From Ramlibacter cellulosilyticus (GTDB lineage: Bacteria > Pseudomonadota > Gammaproteobacteria > Burkholderiales > Burkholderiaceae_C), in assembly GCF_014297465.1 (NCBI RefSeq), contig NZ_JACORT010000011.1, positions 124,001 through 188,000 on the forward strand: a stretch of 64,000 nucleotides of DNA, read 5' to 3'. Shown here one piece after another: positions 26,366-37,198 of this stretch. The stretch's first letter is position 1. Each line of letters begins with the position of its first letter. The position numbers and the translations under genes are program-made. The notes beneath the pieces were generated by a model. It had not been told where the DNA came from and did not search any database. It saw only the letters and a program-made list of their open reading frames with translations.

Positions 26366-28059
26366 GCCGCGGCCTCCCTGCCTACCGGCCGCGGGCCCGC
26401 GGACTGCTTCAGGACGCTGGCCGTCGGACCGTACACCACCAGCTTGCCTTCCTTCAGCACCAGGATGCCGTCGGTGGCGGTGAGCAGCGACCGGCTGTGC
26501 GTGATGACCACCACCGTCGCGCCCCAGCCCTTCATCTCCGCCAGCGCGGAGCGCAGCGCGAGTTCGCCTTCCTCGTCGAGGTTGGAGTTAGGCTCGTCCA
26601 GCACGATGAACTTCGGCTTGCCGTAGATCGCGCGGGCCAGGGCCACGCGCTGGCGCTGGCCGCCGGACAGGCGCAGGCCGTCCTGGCCGATGGGGCTCTC
26701 GTAGCCTTGGGGCAGGCGCAGGATCAGTTCGTGGATGCCGGCTGTGCGGGCGGCCGCCACGACCTTCTCGTCGTCGACCGCGCCGAAGCGCGCGATGTTC
26801 TCGGCGACCGTGCCTTCCAGCAGCTCGATCGATTGCGGCAGGTAGCCCATGGCGGGGCCGAGCTGCTCCTCGTCCCAGTCCGCGAGCGCGGCGCCATCGA
26901 GGCGCACGCCGCCGCGCACCGGCGTCCACACGCCCGTGAGCGCGCGCGCGAGGCAGCTCTTGCCGGAACCGGACGGCCCCACCACGCCCACGGCCATGGC
27001 GGGCTTGATGCGGAAGTCGATGTCGGCCAGCACCGGCGCCTGGGCACCGGGCGGCACGAGCGTGAGCTGCTCGATCGCGACTTCGCCCACCGGCTCCGGC
27101 AGGCGCGTCTTGGTCCGCTCGGGCGGGTTCTGCCGCAGCAGCTTGTCGAGGCGGAAGTAGGCCGCGCGCGCCGCGACGAACTGGCGCCACGAGCCGATGC
27201 CCTGGTCCAGCGGCGCCAGCGCGCGCGTCATGAGGATGGACGACGCGATCATGACGCCGGGAGAGATCTGCCCCTTCACCGCGAGGTAGGCGCCGACGCC
27301 CAGGATCGCGGTCTGCTGCAGCAGCCGGATCAGGCGGCTGGCGGAGGCGACGAGGCCGACCTGCCGCGCCGCGCCGCCCTGCACCGCGAGTTGCTCGCGC
27401 TGCTTCGCCAGCCAGCGCTCGCGCAGCGGCTTGAGCATGCCCATCGCCAGCACGGCTTCGTGGTTGCGGCCGTAGCCGTAGGCGGCCTGCTGGTTGGCGA
27501 CCTGCAGCGCCGAGGCCTGCTCCTGCGACTGCTGCGACGCGCGGTGGCTCACCCAGGCCAGGGCCACCAGCAGCAGCGCGCCGACCAGGGCCACCAGCGC
27601 GAGCGCGGGGTGCATCAGCCAGATCACCAGCAGGAAGACGGGCGTCCAGGGCGCGTCGAACAGCGCGAACGGGCCGGTGCCCGTGAGGAACTGCCGCACG
27701 GATGCGGCGTCGCTGAAGGCCGCATCCGCCGCGGCGCCCTTCTCTCGCGCGCGCTGGCGCACGTAGGCATCGAACAGGCGCGGCGACAGGTCCTGGTCCA
27801 GCGCGATGCCGGCGTTCACCAGCAGCTGCGAACGCACCCACTCGATGACCGCCAGCACGCCGTAGAGGCCGACCACCAGCACCGTCAGCATCAGCAGCGT
27901 GTCGACGTTGCGCGAGGTGAGCACGCGGTCGTACACCTGCAGCATGTACAGGGACGGCAGCAGCATCAGCAGGTTCACGAACAGGCTGAACGCCGCGGCC
28001 GACGCGAACACCGTGCGGCTGCGTTCCAGAAAGATCCTGATCTCCTGCACGGGCCCCAT
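26362..28059 (-). CDS. Type I secretion ABC permease/ATPase (PrtD family)
   Basis: A 565-residue half-transporter. Residues 1-310 contain six membrane segments. The ATPase domain has Walker A GPSGSGKSC, signature LSGGQRQRVALARAI and Walker B KFIVLDEPNSNLD. There is no N-terminal C39 peptidase, so it belongs to the PrtD/AprD type that exports RTX proteins with uncleaved C-terminal signals. It lies just downstream of the giant RTX gene, from which it is separated by a terminator-like hairpin, and a good ribosome site (GGGGGAG) precedes the ATG. Confidence 0.93.
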   Translation of the reverse strand: MGPVQEIRIFLERSRTVFASAAAFSLFVNLLMLLPSLYMLQVYDRVLTSRNVDTLLMLTVLVVGLYGVLAVIEWVRSQLLVNAGIALDQDLSPRLFDAYVRQRAREKGAAADAAFSDAASVRQFLTGTGPFALFDAPWTPVFLLVIWLMHPALALVALVGALLLVALAWVSHRASQQSQEQASALQVANQQAAYGYGRNHEAVLAMGMLKPLRERWLAKQREQLAVQGGAARQVGLVASASRLIRLLQQTAILGVGAYLAVKGQISPGVMIASSILMTRALAPLDQGIGSWRQFVAARAAYFRLDKLLRQNPPERTKTRLPEPVGEVAIEQLTLVPPGAQAPVLADIDFRIKPAMAVGVVGPSGSGKSCLARALTGVWTPVRGGVRLDGAALADWDEEQLGPAMGYLPQSIELLEGTVAENIARFGAVDDEKVVAAARTAGIHELILRLPQGYESPIGQDGLRLSGGQRQRVALARAIYGKPKFIVLDEPNSNLDEEGELALRSALAEMKGWGATVVVITHSRSLLTATDGILVLKEGKLVVYGPTASVLKQSAGPRPVGREAAA

Positions 28060-28102
28060 GGGCTCCCCCCTCTTCCCGGCCGCGCGAGCGGCTCCTTCAC
28101 AA

Positions 28103-28131
28103 CAAAAGGGCTGCCCGCCAGGGCAGCCCTC
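28103..28131 (-). terminator. Rho-independent terminator between the RTX gene and its exporter
   Basis: A perfect 10-bp stem AGGGCTGCCC / GGGCAGCCCT with the loop GCCA (28107-28130); read on the minus strand the stem is followed by a run of T (TTTTG). It lies 21 bases after the RTX stop and 44 bases before the ABC exporter start. It should end most transcripts of the RTX gene and let a minority continue into the export genes. Confidence 0.85.
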
Positions 28132-28151
28132 TCACGACCTCCGGGTCGTGC

Positions 28152-31100
28152 TCAGACGCCGTACGTTCCGTCGGCGTTCAGCCAGACGTTGTCCTGCTCG
28201 GGCGCCGTCCAGTTCTGGTCGGCGACCTGCACCACCCCCTGGCCATCGGCGGCGCTGCCGCCCAGCCAGATCGCGTCCGCCCCGGAGGAGCCGTTGCGCC
28301 ACAGGATGTCGGCCGCGCCGTCGCCGTTGTAGTCGCCGGTGCCGGCGACCTTCCAGCTCGTGTCGACGTTCGCCACCGCCTGGCCCTGGGCAGCGTCGGC
28401 GCCGCGCCAGATGACATTGTCGCCGGTCGAGGCATTGCGCCAGAGCACGTCATCCGTGCCGTCGCCGTTGAAGTCGCCGATTCCGGCAACTTTCCAGTTG
28501 CTGTCGCCCACCGACGACACCGCCTGGCCCTGGGCGGCGTCGCCGCCGCGCCAGATCGCGTTGTCGCCGGTGGCGGCGTTGCGCCACAGGATGTCGTCGG
28601 AACCGTCGCCGTTGAAGTCGCCGATGCCCGCGACCTTCCAGTTCTGGTCGCCGACCGCCGCCACGGCCTGGGACATGGCGCTGCTGCCGGCGTTCCAGAT
28701 CACGTTCGCACCCGTCGAGACGTTGCGCCAGAGGATGTCCGCGGTGTGGTCGCCATTGAAGTCGCCCACGCCGGCCACCTTCCAGTTGGTGTCCGCGACC
28801 GCGTCCACGTAGAAGGTGGCGGCGCTGTCGCCGCTGCCCCAGATCGCGTTCTCGCCCGTCGTGGCGTTGCGCCAGAGGATGTCGGCCTTGCCGTCGCCGT
28901 TGAAGTCGGCGAGCGCGGCCAGCTTCCAGGCGGTGGACACGTCGCCGATGGCCTGCGCCGCCGCCGGGTCCGCGCCGTCCCACGCGACGTTGCCGCCGGT
29001 GGAAACGTTGCGCCACACGAGGTCGGACACGCCGTCCCCGTCGAAGTCGAAGTCCGTGGCGTGGCGCTCGGTCACGCCGGTCTGGCCCGGGGTGGTCCAC
29101 TGGTCGCCCGTGACGGGGTACACCGCGATGCCGTCGGCGCTGCTGGCGCCGTTCCAGATCGCGTCGGCGCCCGTGACGGAGTTGCGCCACAGGATGTCGG
29201 ACTTGCCGTCGCCGTTGTAGTCGCCCACGCCAGCTACCTGCCAGTGCACGTCACCGATGCCGTCGACGAGCTGCTGGTTGCCGGCGTCGCCGCCCTTCCA
29301 GATGGAGTTCGCGCCGGTCACCTCGTTGCGCCACAGCAGGTCGGACTTGCCGTCGCCATCGAAGTCGCCGATGCCGGCCAGAGCCCACGCCGGGTCGCCG
29401 ATGCCCGCCACGGCCTGGCTCGTGGCGCTGTCGCCGCCCAGCCAGATCGAGCTCTCGCCGGAGCCGTCGTTGCGCCACAGGATGTCGGAGCGGCCGTCAC
29501 CGTTGAAGTCGCCCACGCCGGCGGTGTACCAGCGGGTGTCGGAGACGGTGTCCACGCCGATGGAGGTCGCGACGTTCCCGCTCGCCCAGATGATGCTCTG
29601 GCCGCTGGCATTGCTGTGCCACAGGATGTCGGAAGCGCCGTCGCCGTTGAAGTCGCCGATGCCGCCGACGGTCCAGCTGTTGTCGCCCACGGATTCCACC
29701 GCGATGGCGCTGCCGCTGTTGCCGCTGCGCCAGATCACGTTGGCGCCGGTGCTGGCGTTGCGCCACAGCACGTCGGCCCGGCCGTCGTTGTCGAAATCAC
29801 CGATGCCGGCGATCTTGAAGCGCGCGTCCGGCACGCTGTCGATCGGCTGCGTGGTCTCGCCGTTGGCGCCGGACCAGATCGCGTCGTAGCCCGTGCGCGC
29901 GTTGCGCCACAGCAGGTCGGACTTGCCGTCGCCGTCGAAGTCCGAAGCCGCCTTGGCCAGCGACAGGGTACCGTCGGCAAAGGACAGGCGCTCGACGTTC
30001 GTGAGCACGTCGGTGCCGTCGGCGCCGCCGCTGACGATGTAGCTGCTGCCGCTGCGGGTGATCGTGTAGTCGGCGCGGTTGCCGCCGTAGATCGCCACGT
30101 CCAGGCCGCCGCCGCCGTTGATGGTGTCGTTGCCGCCGCGACCTTCGAAGGTCTCGCGCGTCGCGATGTTGCTGCCGTTCAGGACGTCGTTGAACGCCGA
30201 GCCGCGCACGCCTTCGATGTTGCGCAGCGTGTCCGTGCCGCCGAAGCCGTCGCTGGCCGTGCCGTCCGAGGCGCCGCCCAGCGTCACGGTGACGCCCGCC
30301 GTGCTGCTGTCGTACTGCACGCGGTCGTAGCCGCTGCCGCCGTCGATCGTGTCGTTGCCGGCGTTGCCGATGAAGAACTCGATCGCGTCGTTGGCCGCGT
30401 TGCCGCCGGTCAGGACGTCGTTGAAGGCGGAGCCGCGCAGGCCTTCGATGTTCTGCAGCGTGTCGGTGAAGCCCCAGCCGTCGGACGCCGTGCCGGTCGC
30501 CAGGTTCGCGGTGACCGCGGCCGTGGAACCGTCGTAGCGCACGAGGTCGATGCCGCCCGCGCCGTCGATCGTGTCGTTGCCGCCGCGGCCTTCGAACTGC
30601 TCGGTGACCGCCGAGCTGGAGCCGATCAGGGTGTCGCCGAAGCTCGAGCCCGTGGCGTGGTTGATGTTGTACAGCGTGTCGCTGCCGGCACCGCCGGTCG
30701 CAGTACCCGCAGCCAGGTTCACCGTCACCGCCGCGGATGCGTTCTGGTAGCTGGCGCGGTTGCTGTTGCTGCCGGTGGCGTCGATGGCGCCGCCGTCGAT
30801 CGTGTCGTTGCCCAGGCCGCCTTCGAACTGCTCGAACAGGTTGGTCTCGGTGGAGCCCAGGATGTTGTCGGCGTGGTTCGAGCCGGTGACGAAGTTGATG
30901 TTCGTCAGCTGGTCGATGCCGCCCTGGCCGTCCTGCACGATGCCGGTCTGCAGGTTCATCACGATGCCGGTGGTCGCCGAGTTGGTGTAGTTCACCGTGT
31001 TCAGGTCGGCGTAGCCGATGCGCTCGGTGATGGCACCGCCGTCCATCGTGTCGTTGCCCGCGCTGCCCGCGAAGTTGTCGCGCCCGGCGCCGCCGCTCAT

Positions 31101-34100
31101 GCTGTCGTTGCCCGCGCCGCCGTCCAGGAAGTCGGTGCCGCCGTTGCCGATCAGGGTGTCGTCGCCGCCGTTGCCGATCAGGTTGTTGGCGTTGTTGTCG
31201 CCGGTCAGCAGGTCGTTGAAGTTCGAGCCGCCGATGTTCTCGATGCCGGTCAGCGTGTCATTGCCGGCGGCACCCGTGGCACGGCCCGTCATCAGGTTCA
31301 CCGTCACCGCGCCGGACACGTTGTTGTAGCCGGCCATGTCGCTGCCAGCGCCGCCGTCGATCGAGTCGTCGCCGAGGTCGCCGTCGATGTAGTTGTTGGC
31401 GCCGTTGCCGATCAGCGTGTCGTTGAACTGCGAGCCGCCGATGTTCTCGATGTTGCGCAGCGTGTCGTTGCCGGAGCCGCCCGTGGCCGTGCCGGCCTGC
31501 AGGTTCACGGTCACGCCGCTGGTGGCGTCCCAGTACCCGGCCATGTCGCCGGTGCCGGCTTCGCCGTCGAGCGTGTCGTTGCCCTGGCCGCCGGCCATGA
31601 AGTCGTTGCCGTCGCCACCGGAAATGGAGTCGTTGCCGGCGTCGCCCCAGAAGTTGTCGTCGCCGCCCAGGCCACTGAGCGTGTCGTCCGACGGCGTGCC
31701 GTTGATCGTGTCGGGGCCGGGGGTCCCGGTGTAGTTCACGCCCGGGATGTAGTTCAGGTTGCCGTGGCCGTCGCCGTTGAAGATCTGGAAGTCGGCAGCC
31801 TTGATGTTGCCGGTCAGGTCGATCAGCAGGTCCGCGCCGGCCACGGTGTCCGTGCCCACGTACACGCGCGTGGTGTCGGTCGCCGAGTCGTACGCGCCGA
31901 TCTGCACCTGCCCCATCGTCACCGTGGAGCCGTTCCCGGCCGTCACGCTGCTGACCGTCATGTAGCGGAAATGCAGGTTGTCGTAGGCCCCCAGGTCCGT
32001 GATGCGGTCCTGGCCCAGCGGGTTGGACCCGATCTCGAACGCGAAGCTGTCGCCGCCGACGCCGCCCGTGAGGGTGTCGTTTCCGCCGCCGCCTTCCAGG
32101 AAGTTGTGCTCGGCGCCACCGACGATGCTGTCGGCGCCCTGGCCGCCGAAGACCTGCAGCTCCTCGACGTTCAGCAGCGTGTCGACGCCGCCCATGCCGT
32201 CGGCCTGCGTGCCGCTCGCCAGGGTGGAGGTGAACGTGATGCCGGAAGTGGCGCCCCAGAAGGCGTACACGGCCGTGTCGAAGGTGCCTTCGCCGCCGTC
32301 GAGCGTGTCGTTGCCCATGTCGCCCTGCAGGCGGTCGTTGCCGGCGCCGCCCAGGATCGAGTCGTTGCCGACGTTGCCGAACAGGTTGTCGTCGCCGCCC
32401 TGGCCGTCGATGGTGTCGTTGCCGCCCTGGCCGTCGATGAAGTCGTTGCCAGGGGTGCCGGACAGGCTGTCGTCCCCCTGCGTAGGCGTGCCGGAAACCG
32501 GCGCCGAGTAGGTGATGTTGGCGCCCCACTGGTCGTTGCCGGCGATGAAGTTCGCGGCGGCGTAGTCACCCGCGAGCTCGATCACGAGGTCCGCGCCGGC
32601 GACGGTGTCGGTGCCGATGTAGACGCGGGTCGTGCCCATGTTCGCGCTGCCGACCATGACCTGGCCGAGGCCCAGGCCCGACGCGTTGTCGCCGGCCAGG
32701 ATCGTCGTGCTCACCGTCAAGTTCTGGACCTGGATGTTGTCGCCCCCGTTGCCGAAGTCCGTGATGCGGTCGACGCCGCTGTTCTGGCCGACGGTGTACG
32801 AGAAGGTGTCGAAGCCGCCGTTGCCGGTCAGCGTGTCGTTGCCGCCGGTGCCGTGGATCCAGTTGCGCAGCTCGTTGCCGGAGATCGTGTCGCTGCCCTC
32901 GCTGCCGTAGACGTTGACTTCCTCGATGTTCTGCAGGGTGTCGTAGCCGCCGGCCGTGTCCCACTGCGTGTTGCCGGCGGAGGCGATGAAGAAGTACTGG
33001 CCGCCGCCGCTGCCGATCGTCTGCAGCGAGTAGCTGACGATGTCGTAGCCGGCGCCACCGTCCATGGTGTCGTTGCCGCCCTCGCCGGCGCCGGCGTTGA
33101 AGATGTCGTCGCCGTCGCCGCCCAGCAGGGTGTCGTCGCCGTCACCGCCTTGCAGGGTGTCGTTGCCGCCTTCGCCGCGCAGCAGGTCGGTGCCGCCCTG
33201 GCCGCGCAGGAAGTTGCCGACACCGTTGCCGATCAGGACGTCGTTGCCGTTCGAGCCGCGGATGTTCTCGATGTTGGAAATCGCGTCGTTGCCGCCCTGG
33301 CCGTCGTTCGCGGTGCCCGCGGTGAGGTCCACCATGCCGCCGGCGCCGCCGGGCAGGTTGTCCATCAGGCGGTACTCGTCGATGCCGCCCATGCCGTTGA
33401 TGGTGTCGTTGCCGGCACGGCCTTCGAAGGTCTCGACCCACGCCGTGGTGTCGCTGCCGGTCAGCACGTCGTTGAAGTTGCTGCCGCGGACCTGCTGGAT
33501 GTTGCGCAGCGTGTCCGTGCCGCCCAGGCCGTCGCTGGCCGTGCCGTCGCTGGTGCCGCCCAGCGTGACGGTCACGCCGGTGGTGGCGCTCTGGTAGGCG
33601 GCACGCGCGCCGCTGCCCTGCACGAAGGCGCCGCCGTCCAGGGTGTCGTTGCCGCCGCGGCCCTCGAACATCTCGAAGATGCCGTTGTTGGCGCCCGTGA
33701 TGCTGTCGGCGAAGTCCGAGCCCGTGACGAAGTTGATGTTGATCAGCGTGTCCGTGCCGCCCAGGCCGTCCTGCGCCTGGCCCGTCAGCAGGTTGATCAC
33801 CGCGCCGGAAGTCATGCCGGCGTTGACGTAGTTCACCCAGTTGCCGTCGCTGTAGTTGAACGTGTCGAAGATCGTGCCGCCGTCCAGGGTGTCGTTGCCC
33901 GCTCCGCCGTTGAGCGTGTCGGAGCCGTCGCCGCCCTGCAGCGTGTCGTTGCCGGCGTTGCCGATCAGCGAATCGCCGCCGGCCATGCCGCGCAGCAGGT
34001 TGTTGCCGTTGTCGCCGGCCAGCGTGTCGTTCCAGCCCGAGCCGCGCACGTTCTCGATGTTCAGCAGCGTGTCCGTGCTGCCCCAGCCGTCCTGCGCGGT

Positions 34101-35645
34101 GCCGGCCAGCAGGTTCACGTTCCCGCCGGCCGTCTGACTATCCACGCGGTACTCGTCGATGCCACCCTGCCCGTCGATCGTGTCGCTGCCGGCGCCGCCG
34201 TCGAAGCCTTCCACCCACGCGGTGGTGTTGCTGCCCGTAAGCGTGTCGTTGTGGGCGGAGCCCCGCACCTGGGAGATGTTGATCAGCGTGTCGGTGCCGC
34301 CGAGGCCGTCCAGCGCCGAATTGGTCCCGAGGTTCACGTTCACGCCGGTGGTCGCCGACGTATACGCCGCGCGTGCGGTAAAGCCGCTGTTGAGGAGGCC
34401 GCCGTCCAGGGTGTCGTTGCCCGCTCCGCCTTCGAGCTGCTCGAAGAGGTTGCTGTTGGAGCCGGTGATGCTGTCGTTGAACTGGGTGCCCGTGACCCAG
34501 TTGATGTTCACCAGCGTGTCGGTGCCACCCTGCCCGTCCTGCGCCGTGCCGGTCTGCAGGTTCACGACCACGCCGGTGGTCGCGCCGTCGAAGCGCACCC
34601 AGTTCAGGTCGGAGTAGTTCGCCAGGTCGGTGATCACGCCGCCGTCGATGTAGTCGTCGCCGGCGCCGCCGTTCAGCGTGTCGGCTCCCTCGTCGCCATA
34701 CAGCTCGTCGTCGCCCGCGCCGCCGTTCAGGACGTCGTTGCCCATGCTGCCGCCGATGGTGTCGTTGCCATCGCCGCCGGACAGCGTGTCCCAGCCATCC
34801 ATCCCGTCGATGTAGTCGTTGCCGCCGAGGCCATCGATGACGTTGTTGTCCCAGGTGCCGACCAGGTTGTCGTCGCCTTCGGTCGCGCGGTTGTAGACCA
34901 GCGATGCGCCCCAGTCGCCGTCGTAGACGGCGAAGTCGGCCGCCGTGAAGCTGCCCACCAGGTCGATCGTGATGTCGGCGCCGGGCGTGTAGTCGGTGCC
35001 GATGAAGATGCGGGTCACGCCGCTGGTGGTCGTGCCGACCATCACCTGGCCGCTGTACAGGGCGGCCGGGTTGTCGCCAGCCTGGATGTTGGAGTCGAGC
35101 CAGAAGGGATAGGTGGTGCCCTCGGCGTACTCGATGCTGATGTCGTCGCCCGCGCCGAAGTCGGTGATGCGGTCGATGCCGTTGTCCATGCCGACCGTGT
35201 AGCCGAAACTGTCGCGCCCCACGCCGCCGGTCAGCGTGTCGTTGCCGCCGTTGCCGAAGAAGATGTTCTGCATCGAGTCGCCGGTGATCGTGTCGCCGGC
35301 GGAGCCGCCGTACACGTCGAACTCCTCGATGTTGCTCAGGGTGTCGGTGCCGCCCGCCGGGTCGACCTGCGTCCCGCTCGCGCCGGTGGCATTGAAGTTC
35401 AGGGCTGTCGTGCGGCTGCTGTAGTCGTAGGCCACGATGTCGACGCCGTTGCCTCCGTTGACAGTGTCGGAACCGCCCTCGCCCTGGCCGCCCGCCACGA
35501 TGTAGTCGTCGCCGTCGCCACCGTCGAGGCTGTCGTTGCCGCCCAGCCCGTTGATGTTGTCGTCGCCTCCCAACCCGGAGATCGTGTCCGCCGACGCAGT
35601 GCCAGGCAGGTAGTTGTCGTTTCCGTCACCGGTGATATTGGCCAT
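28152..35645 (-). CDS. Giant secreted RTX protein with C-terminal FG-GAP-like repeats
   Basis: A 2497-residue acidic protein. From residue 5 to about 1880 it is made of hemolysin-type calcium-binding nonapeptides (GGxGNDxLx) alternating with longer units of the type TTGVxVNLxTGxAxDGxGGTDTLxNI. Three longer modules (GxDRITDFG... followed by [23 protein letters not shown] text) recur near residues 160-250, 960-1050 and 1210-1290. The last 600 residues hold twelve FG-GAP-like repeats with the core GDFNGDGxxDILWRNxxTGxxxIW. There is no N-terminal signal peptide and no catalytic domain was found; the C-terminus ends DGTYGV, fitting type I export. A ribosome site (GGAGA) lies 8 bases before the ATG, and TTGAAA at 35699-35704 is a possible -35 box. 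Likely a calcium-folded surface or matrix protein. Confidence 0.92.
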   Translation of the reverse strand: MANITGDGNDNYLPGTASADTISGLGGDDNINGLGGNDSLDGGDGDDYIVAGGQGEGGSDTVNGGNGVDIVAYDYSSRTTALNFNATGASGTQVDPAGGTDTLSNIEEFDVYGGSAGDTITGDSMQNIFFGNGGNDTLTGGVGRDSFGYTVGMDNGIDRITDFGAGDDISIEYAEGTTYPFWLDSNIQAGDNPAALYSGQVMVGTTTSGVTRIFIGTDYTPGADITIDLVGSFTAADFAVYDGDWGASLVYNRATEGDDNLVGTWDNNVIDGLGGNDYIDGMDGWDTLSGGDGNDTIGGSMGNDVLNGGAGDDELYGDEGADTLNGGAGDDYIDGGVITDLANYSDLNWVRFDGATTGVVVNLQTGTAQDGQGGTDTLVNINWVTGTQFNDSITGSNSNLFEQLEGGAGNDTLDGGLLNSGFTARAAYTSATTGVNVNLGTNSALDGLGGTDTLINISQVRGSAHNDTLTGSNTTAWVEGFDGGAGSDTIDGQGGIDEYRVDSQTAGGNVNLLAGTAQDGWGSTDTLLNIENVRGSGWNDTLAGDNGNNLLRGMAGGDSLIGNAGNDTLQGGDGSDTLNGGAGNDTLDGGTIFDTFNYSDGNWVNYVNAGMTSGAVINLLTGQAQDGLGGTDTLININFVTGSDFADSITGANNGIFEMFEGRGGNDTLDGGAFVQGSGARAAYQSATTGVTVTLGGTSDGTASDGLGGTDTLRNIQQVRGSNFNDVLTGSDTTAWVETFEGRAGNDTINGMGGIDEYRLMDNLPGGAGGMVDLTAGTANDGQGGNDAISNIENIRGSNGNDVLIGNGVGNFLRGQGGTDLLRGEGGNDTLQGGDGDDTLLGGDGDDIFNAGAGEGGNDTMDGGAGYDIVSYSLQTIGSGGGQYFFIASAGNTQWDTAGGYDTLQNIEEVNVYGSEGSDTISGNELRNWIHGTGGNDTLTGNGGFDTFSYTVGQNSGVDRITDFGNGGDNIQVQNLTVSTTILAGDNASGLGLGQVMVGSANMGTTRVYIGTDTVAGADLVIELAGDYAAANFIAGNDQWGANITYSAPVSGTPTQGDDSLSGTPGNDFIDGQGGNDTIDGQGGDDNLFGNVGNDSILGGAGNDRLQGDMGNDTLDGGEGTFDTAVYAFWGATSGITFTSTLASGTQADGMGGVDTLLNVEELQVFGGQGADSIVGGAEHNFLEGGGGNDTLTGGVGGDSFAFEIGSNPLGQDRITDLGAYDNLHFRYMTVSSVTAGNGSTVTMGQVQIGAYDSATDTTRVYVGTDTVAGADLLIDLTGNIKAADFQIFNGDGHGNLNYIPGVNYTGTPGPDTINGTPSDDTLSGLGGDDNFWGDAGNDSISGGDGNDFMAGGQGNDTLDGEAGTGDMAGYWDATSGVTVNLQAGTATGGSGNDTLRNIENIGGSQFNDTLIGNGANNYIDGDLGDDSIDGGAGSDMAGYNNVSGAVTVNLMTGRATGAAGNDTLTGIENIGGSNFNDLLTGDNNANNLIGNGGDDTLIGNGGTDFLDGGAGNDSMSGGAGRDNFAGSAGNDTMDGGAITERIGYADLNTVNYTNSATTGIVMNLQTGIVQDGQGGIDQLTNINFVTGSNHADNILGSTETNLFEQFEGGLGNDTIDGGAIDATGSNSNRASYQNASAAVTVNLAAGTATGGAGSDTLYNINHATGSSFGDTLIGSSSAVTEQFEGRGGNDTIDGAGGIDLVRYDGSTAAVTANLATGTASDGWGFTDTLQNIEGLRGSAFNDVLTGGNAANDAIEFFIGNAGNDTIDGGSGYDRVQYDSSTAGVTVTLGGASDGTASDGFGGTDTLRNIEGVRGSAFNDVLNGSNIATRETFEGRGGNDTINGGGGLDVAIYGGNRADYTITRSGSSYIVSGGADGTDVLTNVERLSFADGTLSLAKAASDFDGDGKSDLLWRNARTGYDAIWSGANGETTQPIDSVPDARFKIAGIGDFDNDGRADVLWRNASTGANVIWRSGNSGSAIAVESVGDNSWTVGGIGDFNGDGASDILWHSNASGQSIIWASGNVATSIGVDTVSDTRWYTAGVGDFNGDGRSDILWRNDGSGESSIWLGGDSATSQAVAGIGDPAWALAGIGDFDGDGKSDLLWRNEVTGANSIWKGGDAGNQQLVDGIGDVHWQVAGVGDYNGDGKSDILWRNSVTGADAIWNGASSADGIAVYPVTGDQWTTPGQTGVTERHATDFDFDGDGVSDLVWRNVSTGGNVAWDGADPAAAQAIGDVSTAWKLAALADFNGDGKADILWRNATTGENAIWGSGDSAATFYVDAVADTNWKVAGVGDFNGDHTADILWRNVSTGANVIWNAGSSAMSQAVAAVGDQNWKVAGIGDFNGDGSDDILWRNAATGDNAIWRGGDAAQGQAVSSVGDSNWKVAGIGDFNGDGTDDVLWRNASTGDNVIWRGADAAQGQAVANVDTSWKVAGTGDYNGDGAADILWRNGSSGADAIWLGGSAADGQGVVQVADQNWTAPEQDNVWLNADGTYGV

Positions 35646-35710
35646 TGATTACGTCTCCAGCAGGGTCGATTTGCGAGGTTTCAGGTTCTAACAGATTGTT
35701 TCAAGCCGAT

Positions 35711-36946
35711 CTAGTGTGCCGGCGCGACATCCCCCAAACGGGGTGCCACGATGGACATTTGCCCGGCCAGGCAACGTTCGATGTCGTAGGTGCGCTGCAT
35801 GCTTTCGCGTGCATTGCGACCGAGGTGAGCATGCGCTTCAGGGTTTTCCAGAACGTCGATCACAGAGCGGGAAAGCTCCGGAACGTCGAAGAAGTCGAAG
35901 AGCCGCCCCGTCACGCCGTCGGTGATCACTTCTTCCACCGGGCCGGTGCGGCTGGCCACCACCGTGCATCCCGTACTGAGCGCTTCCATGCAGCTCCAGG
36001 AAAGTACGAATGGATACGTCAGGTAAACGTGGCAGGCCGAAACCTGCAGCACGCGCAGGTAGTCGGCATACGGCAGGCCGCCGAGGAAATGGACGCGCCC
36101 CTTCGGCAGGCGTGCGCCCACCTCACGCAGCATGGCCTCGCGCCAGGTGCCGCCGCCGGCAGGCGGCGAGCCGTAGCTGACCGCGTCGCGGCCGACGATC
36201 ACGCAGTGCGCGTTGGGCCGGCGCTCCAGGATTTCCGGCAGCGCCCGCATGAAGACGTGGAAGCCCCGGTACGGCTCCAGGTTGCGGTTGACGAAGGTGA
36301 TGACCTCGTCGCCGCGGGCGAGGCGCACGCCCGCCTTGGCCAGCTGGATCCAGGCGTCCGGGTTCGGCGCGGCGACCCGCGTATCGATGCCGTCGAACAT
36401 CACCTGCGTGCGCGCCCGGTACTCCGGCGGCAGCCGGTCCCGCTGCCAGCGCGTCGGCGAGTAGATGGTGTCCGCGGCGTTCAGGGCGTGCAGGTGCACC
36501 GTGTTCTTGATGCGCAGGCGCGCGCGCGCCATCACCGTGTCGCGGGAGAACTCGGGGTCGAACAGGTAGTCCGCGCCTTCGGCGTTGTAGAAGAACTCCG
36601 CGAAGACCACCAGCCGCGCCTGCGGGAAGACGTCCTTGCAGAACATCGCTTCGCCCCACCCCGGGTGGGCCACGATGATGTCGGGACGGAAGCCTTCTGC
36701 CTTCAGCCGCTCCATGGCCGCGGCGCAGGCCTGCGAGCGGATGGCCTTGGTCTCGAAGTCGCCCATGACCGGGTCGACGGGGCGCCGCTGCGGCGCCTTG
36801 ACCTCGTAGCGCAGGAAGCGCACCCCTTCCACCGGCCGGCCTTCGATGCCGAGCGCCACGACCTCGTGCCCGCGCTGCGCCAGCGCGCGGGCGACGTGCA
36901 CGAACTGCGCCGGGAAATTCTGGTGGATGAAAAGGAATCTCTGCAT
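35711..36946 (-). CDS. GT4-family glycosyltransferase
   Basis: A 411-residue GT-B fold transferase starting [33 protein letters not shown]. Later family 4 motifs are [27 protein letters not shown] and [31 protein letters not shown] longer frame upstream to 37015 was rejected because it has no family similarity. It ends 65 bases before the RTX gene on the same strand. It may act on the exported glycan or on the RTX protein; neither is shown by sequence. Confidence 0.87.
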   Translation of the reverse strand: MQRFLFIHQNFPAQFVHVARALAQRGHEVVALGIEGRPVEGVRFLRYEVKAPQRRPVDPVMGDFETKAIRSQACAAAMERLKAEGFRPDIIVAHPGWGEAMFCKDVFPQARLVVFAEFFYNAEGADYLFDPEFSRDTVMARARLRIKNTVHLHALNAADTIYSPTRWQRDRLPPEYRARTQVMFDGIDTRVAAPNPDAWIQLAKAGVRLARGDEVITFVNRNLEPYRGFHVFMRALPEILERRPNAHCVIVGRDAVSYGSPPAGGGTWREAMLREVGARLPKGRVHFLGGLPYADYLRVLQVSACHVYLTYPFVLSWSCMEALSTGCTVVASRTGPVEEVITDGVTGRLFDFFDVPELSRSVIDVLENPEAHAHLGRNARESMQRTYDIERCLAGQMSIVAPRLGDVAPAH

Positions 36947-37198
36947 GGTGCCCTGTGCCCGCACGGCGGGCGCTCCCGGCACCCGCTGCGCCCGTCCCCG
37001 GCTGGACGGCGGCACAGCGCGCGATTACAGCATGCAAGGGTCCGCGGCCCCTACCCCCCGAAAGGAGGTGTGACGCGAAAAAATCCCATGCAATGGCGAG
37101 CCTCGTTGGAGGGATGCCACACGGAACCCCGCGGCTCGTTTGGCCGCCGGTGTTTCCGCGCTCCCATGAGGACAAAGCCCCTCGCGGATAATTCCCCC
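36947..37198. other. Divergent intergenic region upstream of mnmA
   Basis: 252 bases between the divergent glycosyltransferase and mnmA genes, the longest gene-free stretch in the window. It must hold both promoters, but no strong -35/-10 pair is evident. The sequence AAAGGAGG at 37061-37068 is a perfect anti-Shine-Dalgarno match with no sensible reading frame after it. The mnmA frame is open back to 37089 (ATG) without protein-like sequence. Confidence 0.6.

Noticed and set aside
28152..35645. Short regularly spaced repeats that might suggest a CRISPR array
   Set aside because: The periodicity is that of calcium-binding nonapeptide codons within one open frame, with no constant spacer size and no cas genes.
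28746..35648. A 2300-codon open frame on the plus strand opposite the RTX gene
   Set aside because: It is the mirror of a periodic, GC-rich repeat gene: stop codons are rare in this antisense frame because of the Gly-Asp repeat codons. No family motifs, and the minus-strand protein has clear RTX and FG-GAP repeats.
37061..37068. AAAGGAGG, a perfect ribosome-binding match, in the region before mnmA
   Set aside because: The only start at proper spacing is a GTG directly followed by TGA, and the next ATG is 20 bases away in the MnmA frame without protein-like sequence. Kept only as a remark in the intergenic entry.
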